From NCBI RefSeq assembly GCF_002335805.1, contig NZ_NISU01000001.1:1434079-1498078 (forward strand): DNA of 64,000 bases. Direction: 5' to 3'. This document shows positions 1 to 10,206 of the stretch, one piece after another. Made by a program: the position numbers and the translations under genes. Under the pieces are notes generated by a model that made no database searches, was not told the origin of the DNA, and saw nothing but the letters and a program-made list of their open reading frames with translations. Origin of the DNA: Bacillus sp. FJAT-45350. Lineage in GTDB: Bacteria > Bacillota > Bacilli > Bacillales > NISU01. The first letter of the stretch is position 1. Each line of letters opens with the position of its first letter.

Positions 1-2
1 CA

Positions 3-263
3 ACAGCGGATGAAATTCTTGGGGTTAAGTCAGTTAAATCATTAAATGATATTGAAGGTCACGTAGACATTGTGAATGTTTTCAGACGAAGTGAGCACTT
101 AAATGATGTGGCAAAAGAAGTTGTCGCAATGAAAAATAAACCAGATGTATATTGGGCTCAGTTAGGACTTGAAAACGAAGAAGCGTATGATTTGCTACAG
201 GAACATGGGGTAACGTCAATTATGGATCGTTGTATAAAAGTGGAGCAAGCACTTACAAAATAA
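3..263 (+). CDS. CoA-binding domain protein (YneT-like), 3' part only
   Basis: The frame is open from base 3 to the TAA ending at 263, so the gene begins outside the window; 86 residues are visible. The visible part has the family signature of the small Rossmann-fold CoA-binding proteins: a VDIVNVFRRSE stretch, a VYWAQLGLENEEA stretch and a closing IMDRCIKVE. Members bind CoA or a nucleotide and their physiological role is unclear. In B. subtilis the homologue yneT lies close upstream of parE, which fits the gene order here. An internal ATG at 75 gives a shorter ORF, but the conserved sequence runs upstream of it, so it is not the start. A rho-independent terminator follows directly. Confidence 0.8.
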   Translation, partial: TADEILGVKSVKSLNDIEGHVDIVNVFRRSEHLNDVAKEVVAMKNKPDVYWAQLGLENEEAYDLLQEHGVTSIMDRCIKVEQALTK

Positions 264-270
264 CGGTTAG

Positions 271-307
271 AAAAGTCCCTTACATCATCCAAATGTTAGG
301 GACTTTT
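271..307 (+). terminator. Terminator after the CoA-binding gene
   Basis: AAAAGTCCCT (271-280) pairs with AGGGACTTTT (298-307) around a 17-base loop, seven bases after the stop codon. It separates the upstream gene from parE. Confidence 0.75.
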
Positions 308-409
308 CAGTTCTTAAGACACAAAAAACTAGAATAATGGTTGCTAAACCAAAATATAAAGATACAATGAATAAAAGAATGTACGTATGATATTTGGTGA
401 GTTACTTTC

Positions 410-459
410 TGCTATAGCACAAAACGATACAGAAACATATGTTCTTTTGTGCTATAGTA
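410..459. promoter_or_regulatory. Long inverted repeat upstream of parE
   Basis: CTATAGCACAAAA (412-424) and TTTTGTGCTATAG (445-457) are perfect 13-base inverted arms separated by 20 bases; a G-T and a T-A pair extend them to 410-459. There is no T-run after it, so it is not a standard terminator. It ends 34 bases before the parE start and could be an operator pair or a hairpin in the parE leader. Confidence 0.55.
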
Positions 460-478
460 GAATGAACTGTACGTGTGA

Positions 479-2470
<1,992 letters not shown>

Positions 2471-2472
2471 GC

Positions 2473-4902
2473 TTGTCACAAACAGAGCGCTACTTAGATC
2501 TTCCTTTAGAAGACGTAATTGGTGACCGTTTTGGTCGATACAGTAAATATATAATTCAAGAACGAGCTTTACCTGACGTAAGAGATGGCTTAAAGCCGGT
2601 ACAGCGTCGTATTTTATATGCGATGTACAAAGATGGAAACGTTTCCGATAAACCTTTCCGTAAGTCAGCAAAAACAGTCGGTAATGTAATTGGTAATTAC
2701 CATCCACATGGTGACTCATCGGTATATGAAGCAATGGTACGGATGAGCCAGGATTGGAAGGTTCGAAACGTACTAATTGAAATGCATGGGAACAATGGTT
2801 CAATTGATGGAGATCCACCTGCAGCGATGCGTTATACTGAGGCGCGTCTTTCATCAATTGCTTCTCAATTATTACGTGATATTGATAAAGAAACAGTTGA
2901 TTTTATTCCGAACTTTGATGATTCTATTGAAGAGCCAGTCGTGTTGCCTTCGATGTTTCCGAATCTACTTGTAAATGGTTCAACAGGGATATCTGCTGGG
3001 TATGCTACTGATATCCCGCCGCATCATCTAGGAGAGGTTATCGACGGTGCTATCTTACAAATGGAGAAGCCTGATTGTACCCTTAACGAATTGATGGATC
3101 ATGTAAAAGGACCTGACTTTCCAACAGGTGGGATTGTGCAGGGGCTCGATGGTATCAAACAAGCCTACCAAACTGGTAAAGGAAAAGTAGTCGTACGTGC
3201 TAAAACAGAGATAGAGGAAATTAAGGGTGGTAAGAAACAAATTGTTATCACTGAAATTCCATATGAAATTGTAAAAGCGAACCTTGTAAAGAAGATGGAT
3301 GAAATACGCTTTGATAAAAAGGTAGAAGGTATTGCTGAAGTACGTGACGATACAGACAGAACAGGTCTACGAATTGTTGTTGAGCTGAAAAAAGAAGCTG
3401 ACGGAGAAGCAATTTTAAATTATTTATTTAAAAATACCGACCTACAAGTTACATATAACTTTAATATGGTCGCAATTTGTAACAAAACACCTCAATTACT
3501 TGGCTTAAAGAAGATGCTAAGTGCTTATGTCGACCATCAGAAAGAAGTTGTGACGAAGCGCTCTCAATATGAGTTAAATAAAGCGTTAGAGCGTGAGCAT
3601 ATTGTAGAAGGTCTTATTAAAGCAATCTCCATTCTTGATGAGGTGATTGCAACAATTCGAGCTTCAAAAGACAAACGAGATGCAAAAAACAACTTAATCT
3701 CACAGTTTGAGTTTACAGAGGCTCAAGCAGAGGCAATTGTTACATTGCAATTATATCGTTTAACAAATACTGATATTACAACACTCCAAGATGAAGCTGA
3801 CGAGCTAGCAAAAGAAATTAGCAAGCTTCGTGAGATTCTAGGTAGTGAGAAGAAGCTTATTCAAGTCATTAAAAGAGACTTGTTAACAATAAAGAAAACC
3901 TTTGCTGATTCACGCCGTACTGTTATTAAAGAAGAAATTGAGGAACTTAAGATTAATCTTGAAGTACTTGTTCCTTCTGAAGATGTTATTGTAACAGTAA
4001 CAAAGGAAGGCTATGTGAAGCGTACGAGTCTACGTTCCTTTGCAGCTTCAAATGGAGAAAAGCCAGGTATGAAGGAAACTGATTATCTACTATCTCAATT
4101 TGAAATGAATACAACTGATACTTTACTAGTATTCACTAATAAAGGGAATTACTTGCATATTCCTGTCCATCAATTACCTGATATTCGTTGGAAAGATAAT
4201 GGTCAGCATGTGGCCAACATTGTTCAAATTGACCGTGAAGACGATATCATTAAGGCAATGCCTATTAAGGAATTTAATGAAAAAGAGTACCTCTTATTCA
4301 TTACTAAATACGGTATGGTGAAGAAATCTCAGCTTTCCCTATATAAAGCACAACGTTTTACAAAAGCACTAGTTGCGGTGAAATTAAAGGAAGCTGATGA
4401 AGTTATTAATGTCATTCGAACAGATGGCGGCAAAGAAGTATTTCTTGCAACTCACCAGGGCTATGGATTAAGGTTTAGTGAAGAAGAAATTAATATCGTA
4501 GGTCAACGTGCAGCTGGGGTAAAAGGAATAAATTTAAAAGAAGAAGATTATGTAGTAAATGGTGATGTCTTTACATTGAATGAAAAGGTTCATTTCCTCG
4601 TAATTACACAACGTGGAGGATTAAAAAAGGTGCCGATTTCTGAGTTTGAAAAGTCATCTCGTGCCAAACGTGGCTTAGTATTGCTAAGAGAACTGAAATC
4701 AAATCCACATCGAATCATCTATTTCGAAAAAGTAGTAGAAAATATTCAATACATCCTCCAAACAGAGAAGGGTACTGTCGTGTTAATAGAGCCTCCTACT
4801 CTTAGAAATAGCGACCGCTATAGTAACGGCTCCTTTGTTGTAGATATTGATAAAGACGGAGCAATTGTCGCGTTAAATAAAGAAGAAAAAAATACTGAAT
4901 AA
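2473..4902 (+). CDS. parC: DNA topoisomerase IV subunit A (ParC)
   Basis: DNA breakage and rejoining subunit of topoisomerase IV, 809 residues. The winged-helix part contains HPHGDSSVYEAMVR (quinolone-resistance region, Ser/Glu wild-type-like around residues 82-86) and PPAAMRYTEARLSS, whose Tyr at about residue 121 is the catalytic DNA-linking tyrosine. A coiled-coil tower follows, then a C-terminal GyrA/ParC beta-pinwheel from about residue 500. The pinwheel lacks a clear QRRGGKG GyrA box, which supports ParC. The start is TTG at 2473 behind GGAGGA inside the last codons of parE, so translation is probably coupled. A strong terminator overlaps the stop codon. Confidence 0.96.
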   Translation: MSQTERYLDLPLEDVIGDRFGRYSKYIIQERALPDVRDGLKPVQRRILYAMYKDGNVSDKPFRKSAKTVGNVIGNYHPHGDSSVYEAMVRMSQDWKVRNVLIEMHGNNGSIDGDPPAAMRYTEARLSSIASQLLRDIDKETVDFIPNFDDSIEEPVVLPSMFPNLLVNGSTGISAGYATDIPPHHLGEVIDGAILQMEKPDCTLNELMDHVKGPDFPTGGIVQGLDGIKQAYQTGKGKVVVRAKTEIEEIKGGKKQIVITEIPYEIVKANLVKKMDEIRFDKKVEGIAEVRDDTDRTGLRIVVELKKEADGEAILNYLFKNTDLQVTYNFNMVAICNKTPQLLGLKKMLSAYVDHQKEVVTKRSQYELNKALEREHIVEGLIKAISILDEVIATIRASKDKRDAKNNLISQFEFTEAQAEAIVTLQLYRLTNTDITTLQDEADELAKEISKLREILGSEKKLIQVIKRDLLTIKKTFADSRRTVIKEEIEELKINLEVLVPSEDVIVTVTKEGYVKRTSLRSFAASNGEKPGMKETDYLLSQFEMNTTDTLLVFTNKGNYLHIPVHQLPDIRWKDNGQHVANIVQIDREDDIIKAMPIKEFNEKEYLLFITKYGMVKKSQLSLYKAQRFTKALVAVKLKEADEVINVIRTDGGKEVFLATHQGYGLRFSEEEINIVGQRAAGVKGINLKEEDYVVNGDVFTLNEKVHFLVITQRGGLKKVPISEFEKSSRAKRGLVLLRELKSNPHRIIYFEKVVENIQYILQTEKGTVVLIEPPTLRNSDRYSNGSFVVDIDKDGAIVALNKEEKNTE

Positions 4903-4932
4903 ATAAATACCGCTTTGCGGTATTTATTTATA
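4901..4932 (+). terminator. Terminator of parEC
   Basis: AAATAAATACCGC (4901-4913) pairs perfectly with GCGGTATTTATTT (4917-4929) around a TTT loop, beginning inside the parC stop codon. The A/T-rich base of the stem supplies the T tract. Confidence 0.85.
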
Positions 4933-5028
4933 AGCAATGTGCGGAGCCACTACATGTTTTAAAGTATAGCGACAAGCGCTTTTGTTGTCGCTATACGAGT
5001 AGTGCGCGGAGGCATTGCCCTTCTTTGA
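4932..5028 (+). repeat. Dispersed palindromic repeat, copy 1
   Basis: The copy begins AAGCAATGTGCGGAGCCACT and ends CATTGCCCTTCTTTGA. Outer ends GCAATG/CATTGC and CACTAC/GTAGTG pair around an internal hairpin, TATAGCGACAA with TTGTCGCTATA. The same design recurs at 6571-6730 and 10915-11077 (inverted), with a fragment at 56968-56996. This copy lacks the outer AAATTCCG...CGGATTTTG flank of the two longer copies. It lies between the convergent ends of parC and the YczE-type gene. Confidence 0.8.
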
Positions 5029-5052
5029 GTCTACTACTTATACTTATCTTAA

Positions 5053-5098
5053 AAAAGGTGTCTCATAAGGTCAACAATACCTTAAGGGACACCCTTTT
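5053..5098 (-). terminator. Terminator of the YczE-type gene
   Basis: AAAAGGTGTCTCATAAGGT and ACCTTAAGGGACACCCTTTT form a long stem around a short loop. Read on the minus strand the stem is followed by a run of T, directly after the membrane protein gene. Confidence 0.75.
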
Positions 5099-5116
5099 AC
5101 TTTGAAACAGAATTTT

Positions 5117-5752
5117 TTAGGCAGCATGACGTTTTTCTTTCTCCTGAACAAATTTCTTCTCTAATTTTACAACATAAGGCATGAAGAAATTAATTACAGC
5201 CCCACTGAAAAAGGTAATAAGGATCGTTCCAATTCCGATAGGCCCATTAAACAGAAAAGCTAAAATAACAAAGCCAATATTCATAATTCCTCGTGAATAA
5301 AAGAGATTTAGTTTTGTCAAATCACGTATGATAAGCATAAGTCGATCCATAGGTATCGGTGCAAAATTAGCTTGTAGATAGGCAGCTATTCCAAATCCAC
5401 TAATGACAATACCTACTAATAAAATAATAAATTGACCTATTAGAGTCGTAGGTTCAACCCAACCAGATAAGGTAAATAACCAAAAATCAATCCCTATTCC
5501 AGTAATAATCGCGGTTACTAGCGCTAAAAACTCCGGTCTATTTCGAAGCAAAGCAGCATTGAAAAAGATAAGAATAAGAGCAAGAATGACTTCCCAGCTC
5601 CCAACAGTTAAACCAATCGTACGATATAATCCAACTAGTAGGGCATCAAATGGGGAAGTACCAAGCCTCGATTGAATCGTTAATGCAATTCCGAGTGCTA
5701 AAAGGAAAATCCCAAGCACATAAAATATAAATCTTCTAGGTGATATGTGCAT
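5117..5752 (-). CDS. YczE/YyaS/YitT-family integral membrane protein
   Basis: 211 residues, almost entirely hydrophobic, with about five to six membrane segments and a short basic C-terminal tail (KLEKKFVQEKEKRHAA). The N-terminal LGIALTIQSRLGTSPFDAL and the central APIPMDRLM pattern match the YczE/YyaS family, whose molecular function is not established (B. subtilis yczE lies in the surfactin locus and affects its production). The ATG at 5752 is preceded by GGAGGG with five-base spacing. The gene is monocistronic, with its own terminator downstream. The family is assigned from the pattern; the transported substrate, if any, is unknown. Confidence 0.75.
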   Translation of the reverse strand: MHISPRRFIFYVLGIFLLALGIALTIQSRLGTSPFDALLVGLYRTIGLTVGSWEVILALILIFFNAALLRNRPEFLALVTAIITGIGIDFWLFTLSGWVEPTTLIGQFIILLVGIVISGFGIAAYLQANFAPIPMDRLMLIIRDLTKLNLFYSRGIMNIGFVILAFLFNGPIGIGTILITFFSGAVINFFMPYVVKLEKKFVQEKEKRHAA

Positions 5753-5912
5753 GAAAACCCTCCAAATTAAAACTAATTAAGACACATACGAGTAGTATAA
5801 ACGAAAATATTGGAAGTGTGAATGGGTAAATGAAGTGAAGTGATTATAAGCTATAATAATATTATGTTAACTAGAATTTAGTTAATGATAGAAGAGTGGA
5901 AAGTGTTTGTAG

Positions 5913-5974
5913 AATTATGAATTATGGGTTATGAGTTATGAATTGCTAATTGATAATTGTTAGTTGTTAATTAA
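5913..5974. repeat. Low-complexity degenerate short repeats
   Basis: A run of related AT-rich units (ATTATGAATTATGGGTTATG, then GAGTTATGAATT, then AATTGATAATTG, then TTAGTTGTTAATTA). The units are imperfect and look like slippage-derived sequence. Confidence 0.5.
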
Positions 5975-6089
5975 CTTTGAATCTTAGTTAGTTGGGGTTA
6001 GGTGTGAATTAAAAAGTAAAATGATATTAAGTTTAATAATTCATTTAGTAATCTAAGAAAAATGGTTTTGTTTAAATCTCATTAAATTT

Positions 6090-6201
<112 letters not shown>

Positions 6202-6348
6202 ATGTTTATTACGTCAAAACTATATTTTACGTAATAATGTATAGCACATCAGTACAGCTAATTATTACTATAAAACAACAATAATTAGTACTACCTACAC
6301 CCCTATCTTTCCCAGTACATATATATAATTAATAAAGGTGGTGTTTTC

Positions 6349-6528
6349 GTGAAAAAAGATAATATCATTCCCTTCCCTCAGCGAAAAGTAAAGCTATACG
6401 AAGATGAATATATAGAATTTCAGTCTCATATGGAAAAAATGAAGCAAGCTCGTACGTTAGCCGAAGTAAACTATTATTACTCCCTTGCAAAAAGCGTCAT
6501 TGAAAAAGCAAAAAATCGAAATATATAA
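6349..6528 (+). CDS. Small hypothetical protein, 59 aa
   Basis: GTG start at 6349 behind AAAGGTGGTG (6334-6343). The product starts MKKDNIIPFPQRKVKLYEDE and continues as one probable amphipathic helix rich in Lys, Glu and Tyr, ending EKAKNRNI. No signal peptide or membrane segment. The IIPFPxRK opening resembles short conserved Bacillaceae proteins of unknown function, but I do not recognise a named family. It lies alone between the AT-rich region and a copy of the dispersed repeat. Support rests on the ribosome binding site and continuous codon use. Confidence 0.6.
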   Translation: MKKDNIIPFPQRKVKLYEDEYIEFQSHMEKMKQARTLAEVNYYYSLAKSVIEKAKNRNI

Positions 6529-6570
6529 TGGGTCATGTATTGGAAAGACAACAACTCCCTCCCCTTTCTC

Positions 6571-6730
6571 AAATTCCGCATAGCGGATTTTGTTAAAAGC
6601 AATGTGCGAAGCCACTACCAGTTTGAAAGTACAGTGGCAAGTGGTTTTCTTGTCACTGTACGAGTAATGCGCGAAGCCATTGCCCTTCTTTGAATAAGCT
6701 TTCACTTATCCACATTTAAGTATTTTAAAA
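6571..6730 (+). repeat. Dispersed palindromic repeat, copy 2 (long form)
   Basis: About 160 bases. It begins with the imperfect palindrome AAATTCCGCATAGCGGATTT, continues GTTAAAAGCAATGTGCGAAG, contains the hairpin ACAGTGGCAAG/CTTGTCACTGT, and ends CACTTATCCACATTTAAG followed by TATTTTA. It aligns end to end with the inverted copy at 10915-11077. It lies between the convergent ends of the small gene and xerS. It contains no ORF of its own, so it resembles a MITE/REP-type element rather than an IS. Confidence 0.8.
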
Positions 6731-6746
6731 TTTCCTGGTAAACAAC

Positions 6747-6775
6747 AAAAAAGTCACATCTAACTGTGACTTTTT
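6747..6775 (-). terminator. Terminator of the XerS-like gene
   Basis: AAAAAAGTCACA and TGTGACTTTTT form a perfect stem with a six-base loop. It works in the minus direction, eleven bases after the recombinase stop codon. Confidence 0.8.
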
Positions 6776-6785
6776 CAACCCATAT

Positions 6786-7871
6786 TTATTCCTCATCCTT
6801 AGGCATATCCATTTTATCAACGGCACTTTTTAAATCGTCGTTTCTAATATGAGTGTAAATCATCGTAGTTTGTATTGAAGAATGTCCTAATTGCCTCCTT
6901 AATTTCGGTACATCGTTAATTTCTGTATGATACCTAGTAGCAAATGAGTGTCTTAGCTTATGTACGGATAATGAAGGCTTACCAAATGCTGTCGCATACT
7001 TTTCTATCAGTTTTTCGATTGCTCGTGCTGATAGCCTCCTGGACGTCCCTTTAGGTCCCATTGGAGCGGATACAAACAGTGACTTGTTGGTTTTCTCTAC
7101 CTTGTATCTATTGGCTCGTATAGATAAGTATTCTTGAAGATCATCCATTGCTAGACTACTAAAGTACACATATTGTTCTTTGTTTCCCTTACGAACAACA
7201 CGAGCTGAAGACTTGGTAAAGTCGATATCATCTATATCTAGGTTTACAACCTCTGATAAGCGAAGGCCAGAACCTAATATTAAGGAGACTATCGCTGTGT
7301 CACGTTCTCGGTTAAAAATATGAAAGTTTAAGAGCTTTTTGTTATCTTTATTCAACTGACCGTAATCATTTGCTATAAATAATCGGAAGCTTTCATATTC
7401 ATCACCTAATAAAATCTTCCCTTCCATCTTATTAGCAATTGTTTCCATACTATCCTTTAATTCATTAAATTCTACCTTAGCCATTACATTTCGCTGTAGA
7501 TAGGGTTGTAAGTCATTTGTTTCAGCAATGTTTTGAAGATAGTTAAAGAGAGATTTAAGTGCTGATAGCTTACGATTGACCGTTATTTCTTTGTTATTTA
7601 GTTGGTACTGAAGGAAGTTTAAGAAGCCCTCCACTTGCTTTATAGTGAGTGATTCAAGTAATTCAAGGGGTATATTTTTTATTTCATCAGTATGTAAGCT
7701 TTCTGTTAAAAGCCAATTGAAAAAGATTTTGTAATCATGAGCATAGTTAAGTAAAGATGCTGCAGAAAGCTTTCTCTTCTTATGATCGATGTATTCTTCT
7801 ACATACCAAGGCAATTCTTTAAGTAAGCTTTGTAGTTTTATATAGTATTTCTGTTGGGCTTCGTTAGCCAT
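6786..7871 (-). CDS. xerS: Tyrosine recombinase, XerS-like
   Basis: Site-specific recombinase of the XerC/XerD/XerS superfamily, 361 residues from the chosen start. The N-terminal SAM-like DNA-binding domain has the XerS-type opening LPWYVEEYIDHKKRKLS. The catalytic domain shows GSGLRLSEVVNL (Arg I), KGNKEQYVYF (Lys), HKLRHSFATR (His-X-X-Arg), LGHSSIQTT and the nucleophile Tyr in TTMIYTHI, so all catalytic residues are present. XerS in streptococci resolves chromosome dimers; in bacilli, where CodV/RipX do this, the role of this paralogue is not established. A GTG ten bases upstream (7883) lacks a ribosome binding site; GAGGTG precedes the ATG at 7871 by nine bases. Confidence 0.85.
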   Translation of the reverse strand: MANEAQQKYYIKLQSLLKELPWYVEEYIDHKKRKLSAASLLNYAHDYKIFFNWLLTESLHTDEIKNIPLELLESLTIKQVEGFLNFLQYQLNNKEITVNRKLSALKSLFNYLQNIAETNDLQPYLQRNVMAKVEFNELKDSMETIANKMEGKILLGDEYESFRLFIANDYGQLNKDNKKLLNFHIFNRERDTAIVSLILGSGLRLSEVVNLDIDDIDFTKSSARVVRKGNKEQYVYFSSLAMDDLQEYLSIRANRYKVEKTNKSLFVSAPMGPKGTSRRLSARAIEKLIEKYATAFGKPSLSVHKLRHSFATRYHTEINDVPKLRRQLGHSSIQTTMIYTHIRNDDLKSAVDKMDMPKDEE

Positions 7872-8008
7872 TGGATAATTCACCTCAATATTTCTGTTAA
7901 CTATCTCTTAGTTTAGTATATGATAAATTTAAATACCATGCTATTTCTTGATAGCCAGCTACTATTTATATTTTGCTATAAGGTGTGTAGAGCATTTTAT
8001 TTTCATGA

Positions 8009-8036
8009 ACACTTAGCCCAATTGTTACATACCTTA
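8009..8036 (+). promoter_or_regulatory. Sigma-K-type promoter of the gerP operon
   Basis: AC (8009-8010), then 17 bases, then CATACCTTA (8028-8036), which fits the sigma-K pattern AC-N16/17-CATANNNTA. It lies 31 bases before the gerPA start. GerP operons are known to be transcribed late in the mother cell by sigma-K. Confidence 0.7.
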
Positions 8037-8067
8037 TCTATATAAACTTGGATTAAGGATGGTTTTT

Positions 8068-8289
8068 ATGCCTGCAATTGTAGGAGCAATTAAACTAATA
8101 AGTGTAGGAAATAGTGGAGTTTTTAATATTGGAGATGTATATAACATCTCACCGGTGAGTACGGCGAAAACATTTGCCGGTGCAGGCTCTTTTAATACGG
8201 GAGATGGATTAAGAGTTAATAATCAGTATAGTTCAACTAATACGTATGACCGTGATCTTACTGATTCAAATATTAGCTCATTTTTATAA
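8068..8289 (+). CDS. gerPA: Spore germination protein GerPA
   Basis: First gene of the gerP operon; 73 residues, same size as B. subtilis GerPA. It has the family layout: MPAIVGAIKL opening, SGVFNIGDVYNISP, then AKTFAGAGSFNTGD. GerP proteins sit in the spore coat and are needed for nutrients to reach the germinant receptors. The ORF can be extended to an ATG at 8059, but AAGGATGG (8055-8062) places the true start at 8068, where the conserved MPAIVG begins. gerPB starts 16 bases after the stop. Confidence 0.93.
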   Translation: MPAIVGAIKLISVGNSGVFNIGDVYNISPVSTAKTFAGAGSFNTGDGLRVNNQYSSTNTYDRDLTDSNISSFL

Positions 8290-8304
8290 AGCGAGGTCAT
8301 AAAT

Positions 8305-8523
8305 ATGAATTATTATATTAACCAAAGTATTGTAATTAACAACTTAAGAGTAGATGGAATTACTAACTCTTCAGTGCTCCAAATCGGGAGCGCTGGAGTT
8401 ATAAAAGCATTATCAAACCTTTATAATACAGGAGGATTCACAGAGCCCGCTCCTGAAGCTGAAGTACCAGTACCACCAATAACTCAAGCTAGTCTTGTGC
8501 CACTTGCACCTCCTACACCTTGA
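8305..8523 (+). CDS. gerPB: Spore germination protein GerPB
   Basis: 72 residues with the family signature MNYYINQSI, SSVLQIGSAG and LSNLYNTGGFTEPAPE, ending in a Pro-rich tail (LVPLAPPTP). Second gene of the operon. It has no signal peptide or membrane segment, as expected of proteins made in the mother cell and deposited in the coat. The SSVLQIGSAG segment is the same structural motif seen in GerPD and GerPE. Confidence 0.93.
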   Translation: MNYYINQSIVINNLRVDGITNSSVLQIGSAGVIKALSNLYNTGGFTEPAPEAEVPVPPITQASLVPLAPPTP

Positions 8524-8557
8524 AGGACTATTAATTTGTTAAGAGGGAGGAAGATTC

Positions 8558-9172
8558 ATGTATTATCCTAATCAGCATAATCATTATAGTCACATAGAAA
8601 ATAACCAAAACATATATGATTATTTTCATTCTCAAGAGGAAAAAATTTCAAGGTTAGAGAATGTGATTCATCAACTTCAAAATGAAATTAATATGATTAA
8701 ATCTCACCCCCCCTCTGTTAACTATAAATTTGATCAATTAAAAGTTGAAAGATTGGAAGGAACTTTAAATATAGGACTTTCACCAAATCACGCTGGTGGG
8801 GAAAACTCAATAGAGGATTTCAATGTCAATCAAGATAATCAAGTACTCCCTTCTGTTAACAATCCTAATCCATACCCAAAAATTAAACATGAAATTAATG
8901 AGTATTTAAATGGCGAGTGTTACCAGATATTAGAGTCGATTGAACAGAAATACAATTACCAATTGGACCTTCCCTATCGGCAATTTATAATTAGTGATGT
9001 TAAGAATCAAATTGATAACCGTATAACTCACTATTTAAATCAAATACCAACAGAAAATATGAATGAACAACAATTATTGGACGTTGAACAAAGAACAACC
9101 AGTAAATTAAAAGAAGATATTAATAAAACATTTGAAGAGTTTATAAGACATTTACCAAGAGAGGGGTATTAG
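8558..9172 (+). CDS. gerPC: Spore germination protein GerPC
   Basis: 204 residues, matching the length of B. subtilis GerPC. A Tyr/His/Asn-rich opening is followed by a coiled-coil around residues 20-47, then a stretch beginning FDQLKVERLEGTLNIGLSP that carries the GerP-like motif. The C-terminal half is predicted alpha-helical and acidic. The start at 8558 follows AAGAGGGAGG. It is the only large, non-repetitive subunit of the operon and is required for GerP function in Bacillus. Confidence 0.9.
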   Translation: MYYPNQHNHYSHIENNQNIYDYFHSQEEKISRLENVIHQLQNEINMIKSHPPSVNYKFDQLKVERLEGTLNIGLSPNHAGGENSIEDFNVNQDNQVLPSVNNPNPYPKIKHEINEYLNGECYQILESIEQKYNYQLDLPYRQFIISDVKNQIDNRITHYLNQIPTENMNEQQLLDVEQRTTSKLKEDINKTFEEFIRHLPREGY

Positions 9173-9175
9173 TTA

Positions 9176-9352
9176 ATGAATTTTAATGTAGTTAATCGAG
9201 AGCTATCTGTTGGAGATATCCGTATTATGGCTGTGGCTACTTCTTCGGTGTTTTTAGTTGGGGATACTGATACGATTAATTTATCGTCAATTTTTGATAC
9301 ACCTCCAGAATCTTTAATAATCGGGCCGTTCGTTCCCCTAGCACCAGAATAA
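9176..9352 (+). CDS. gerPD: Spore germination protein GerPD
   Basis: 58 residues, identical in length to B. subtilis GerPD. It opens MNFNVVNRELSVGDIRI, has ATSSVFLVGDTDTINLSS, and ends with the very conserved FDTPPESLIIGPFVPLAPE. GAGAGGGG inside the end of gerPC is its ribosome binding site and only three bases separate the two genes, so translation is likely coupled. Coordinates follow direct translation from the ATG at 9176 to the TAA ending at 9352. Confidence 0.93.
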   Translation: MNFNVVNRELSVGDIRIMAVATSSVFLVGDTDTINLSSIFDTPPESLIIGPFVPLAPE

Positions 9353-9365
9353 GGAGACTATTATT

Positions 9366-9737
9366 ATGAGCAAACGAGTTTCAATGGTTAACAACATCAA
9401 AGTTACAAATGTTTCAAGTAGCTCGGTATTTCAAGTTGGTGACAGTAACAAGGTATCCCCTCGCTCCCGAGCGTTAGCTGTTCAACGCCAAGTGGAGCTC
9501 TTTTTTTCAGACGAAGGAAACTTTGAAATGTTTCCTCTTTTTACAAGACCAATTCCGAAGATGAGTTTTTTTGAACCAATTTCTATAAATAGATACAATG
9601 ATTCACGCTTTATAAACGTAAAGAATATCAATATTATTAGTGCAGCCTCTTCAGGTGTGTTGCATATTGGTTCTACTAATGATATTCATGCAGAGGCAAG
9701 AATAAAGCATATAAGACAATTACAATCAACTGAATAA
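9366..9737 (+). CDS. gerPE: Spore germination protein GerPE
   Basis: 123 residues, slightly shorter than the B. subtilis protein. Two copies of the GerP motif are visible, SSSVFQVGDSNKVSP near the N-terminus and SSGVLHIGSTNDIHAEAR near the C-terminus, linked by a variable Phe/Arg-rich middle. Fifth gene of the operon, behind AAGGAG. Confidence 0.9.
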   Translation: MSKRVSMVNNIKVTNVSSSSVFQVGDSNKVSPRSRALAVQRQVELFFSDEGNFEMFPLFTRPIPKMSFFEPISINRYNDSRFINVKNINIISAASSGVLHIGSTNDIHAEARIKHIRQLQSTE

Positions 9738-9808
9738 CAAAACGAATCTATGAGGTGATTTAGCAGCTTCTTAGAATGTATTATAATAAATACGAAAAGG
9801 GTGTTTAT

Positions 9809-10027
9809 ATGCCTTCAATAGTTGGTGGACCATTTAAAATTAATGAAAATAGTGGAGTTATTAACTTTGGTTCCTCCATAAATATCTCTCCCAAAAGTAC
9901 TGCAAAAGCGTTTTCTGGCTCTGGTGCTGGGAACACAGGAGACTTTATTGTTACAAATAATGGAGTAAATGCTAATAATACATTTGATCCTGATGTTGTT
10001 GATCAAAGTCAGGGTGCAAATGTTTAA
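9809..10027 (+). CDS. gerPF: Spore germination protein GerPF
   Basis: 72 residues and a paralogue of GerPA: MPSIVGGPFKI, SGVINFGSSINISPKSTAK, then GSGAGNTGDF and a closing DPDVVDQ. An upstream ATG at 9776 is open, but AAAAGGGTG (9796-9803) and the conserved MPSIVG opening fix the start at 9809. A terminator 35 bases later ends the six-gene operon, so all gerP genes are intact here. Confidence 0.93.
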   Translation: MPSIVGGPFKINENSGVINFGSSINISPKSTAKAFSGSGAGNTGDFIVTNNGVNANNTFDPDVVDQSQGANV

Positions 10028-10061
10028 TGGTTTCATAAGTGAATAACCAGCTAATACTCAC

Positions 10062-10096
10062 CAAAAAAAGCGCTTCTATTGAAGTGCTTTTTTTGG
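10062..10096 (+). terminator. Terminator of the gerP operon
   Basis: AAAAAAAGCGCTTC pairs with GAAGTGCTTTTTTT around TATT. It is a strong bidirectional hairpin ending in seven T. Confidence 0.88.
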
Positions 10097-10206
10097 TCCA
10101 GAAAAATTATTAAGTACTATACTTGATTTTTATCATAATGTTCAAAATATGGATTTGAACATTATCAAATAATTCAAGTAATCTTTATAAATAATTTTGG
10201 AAGGTA

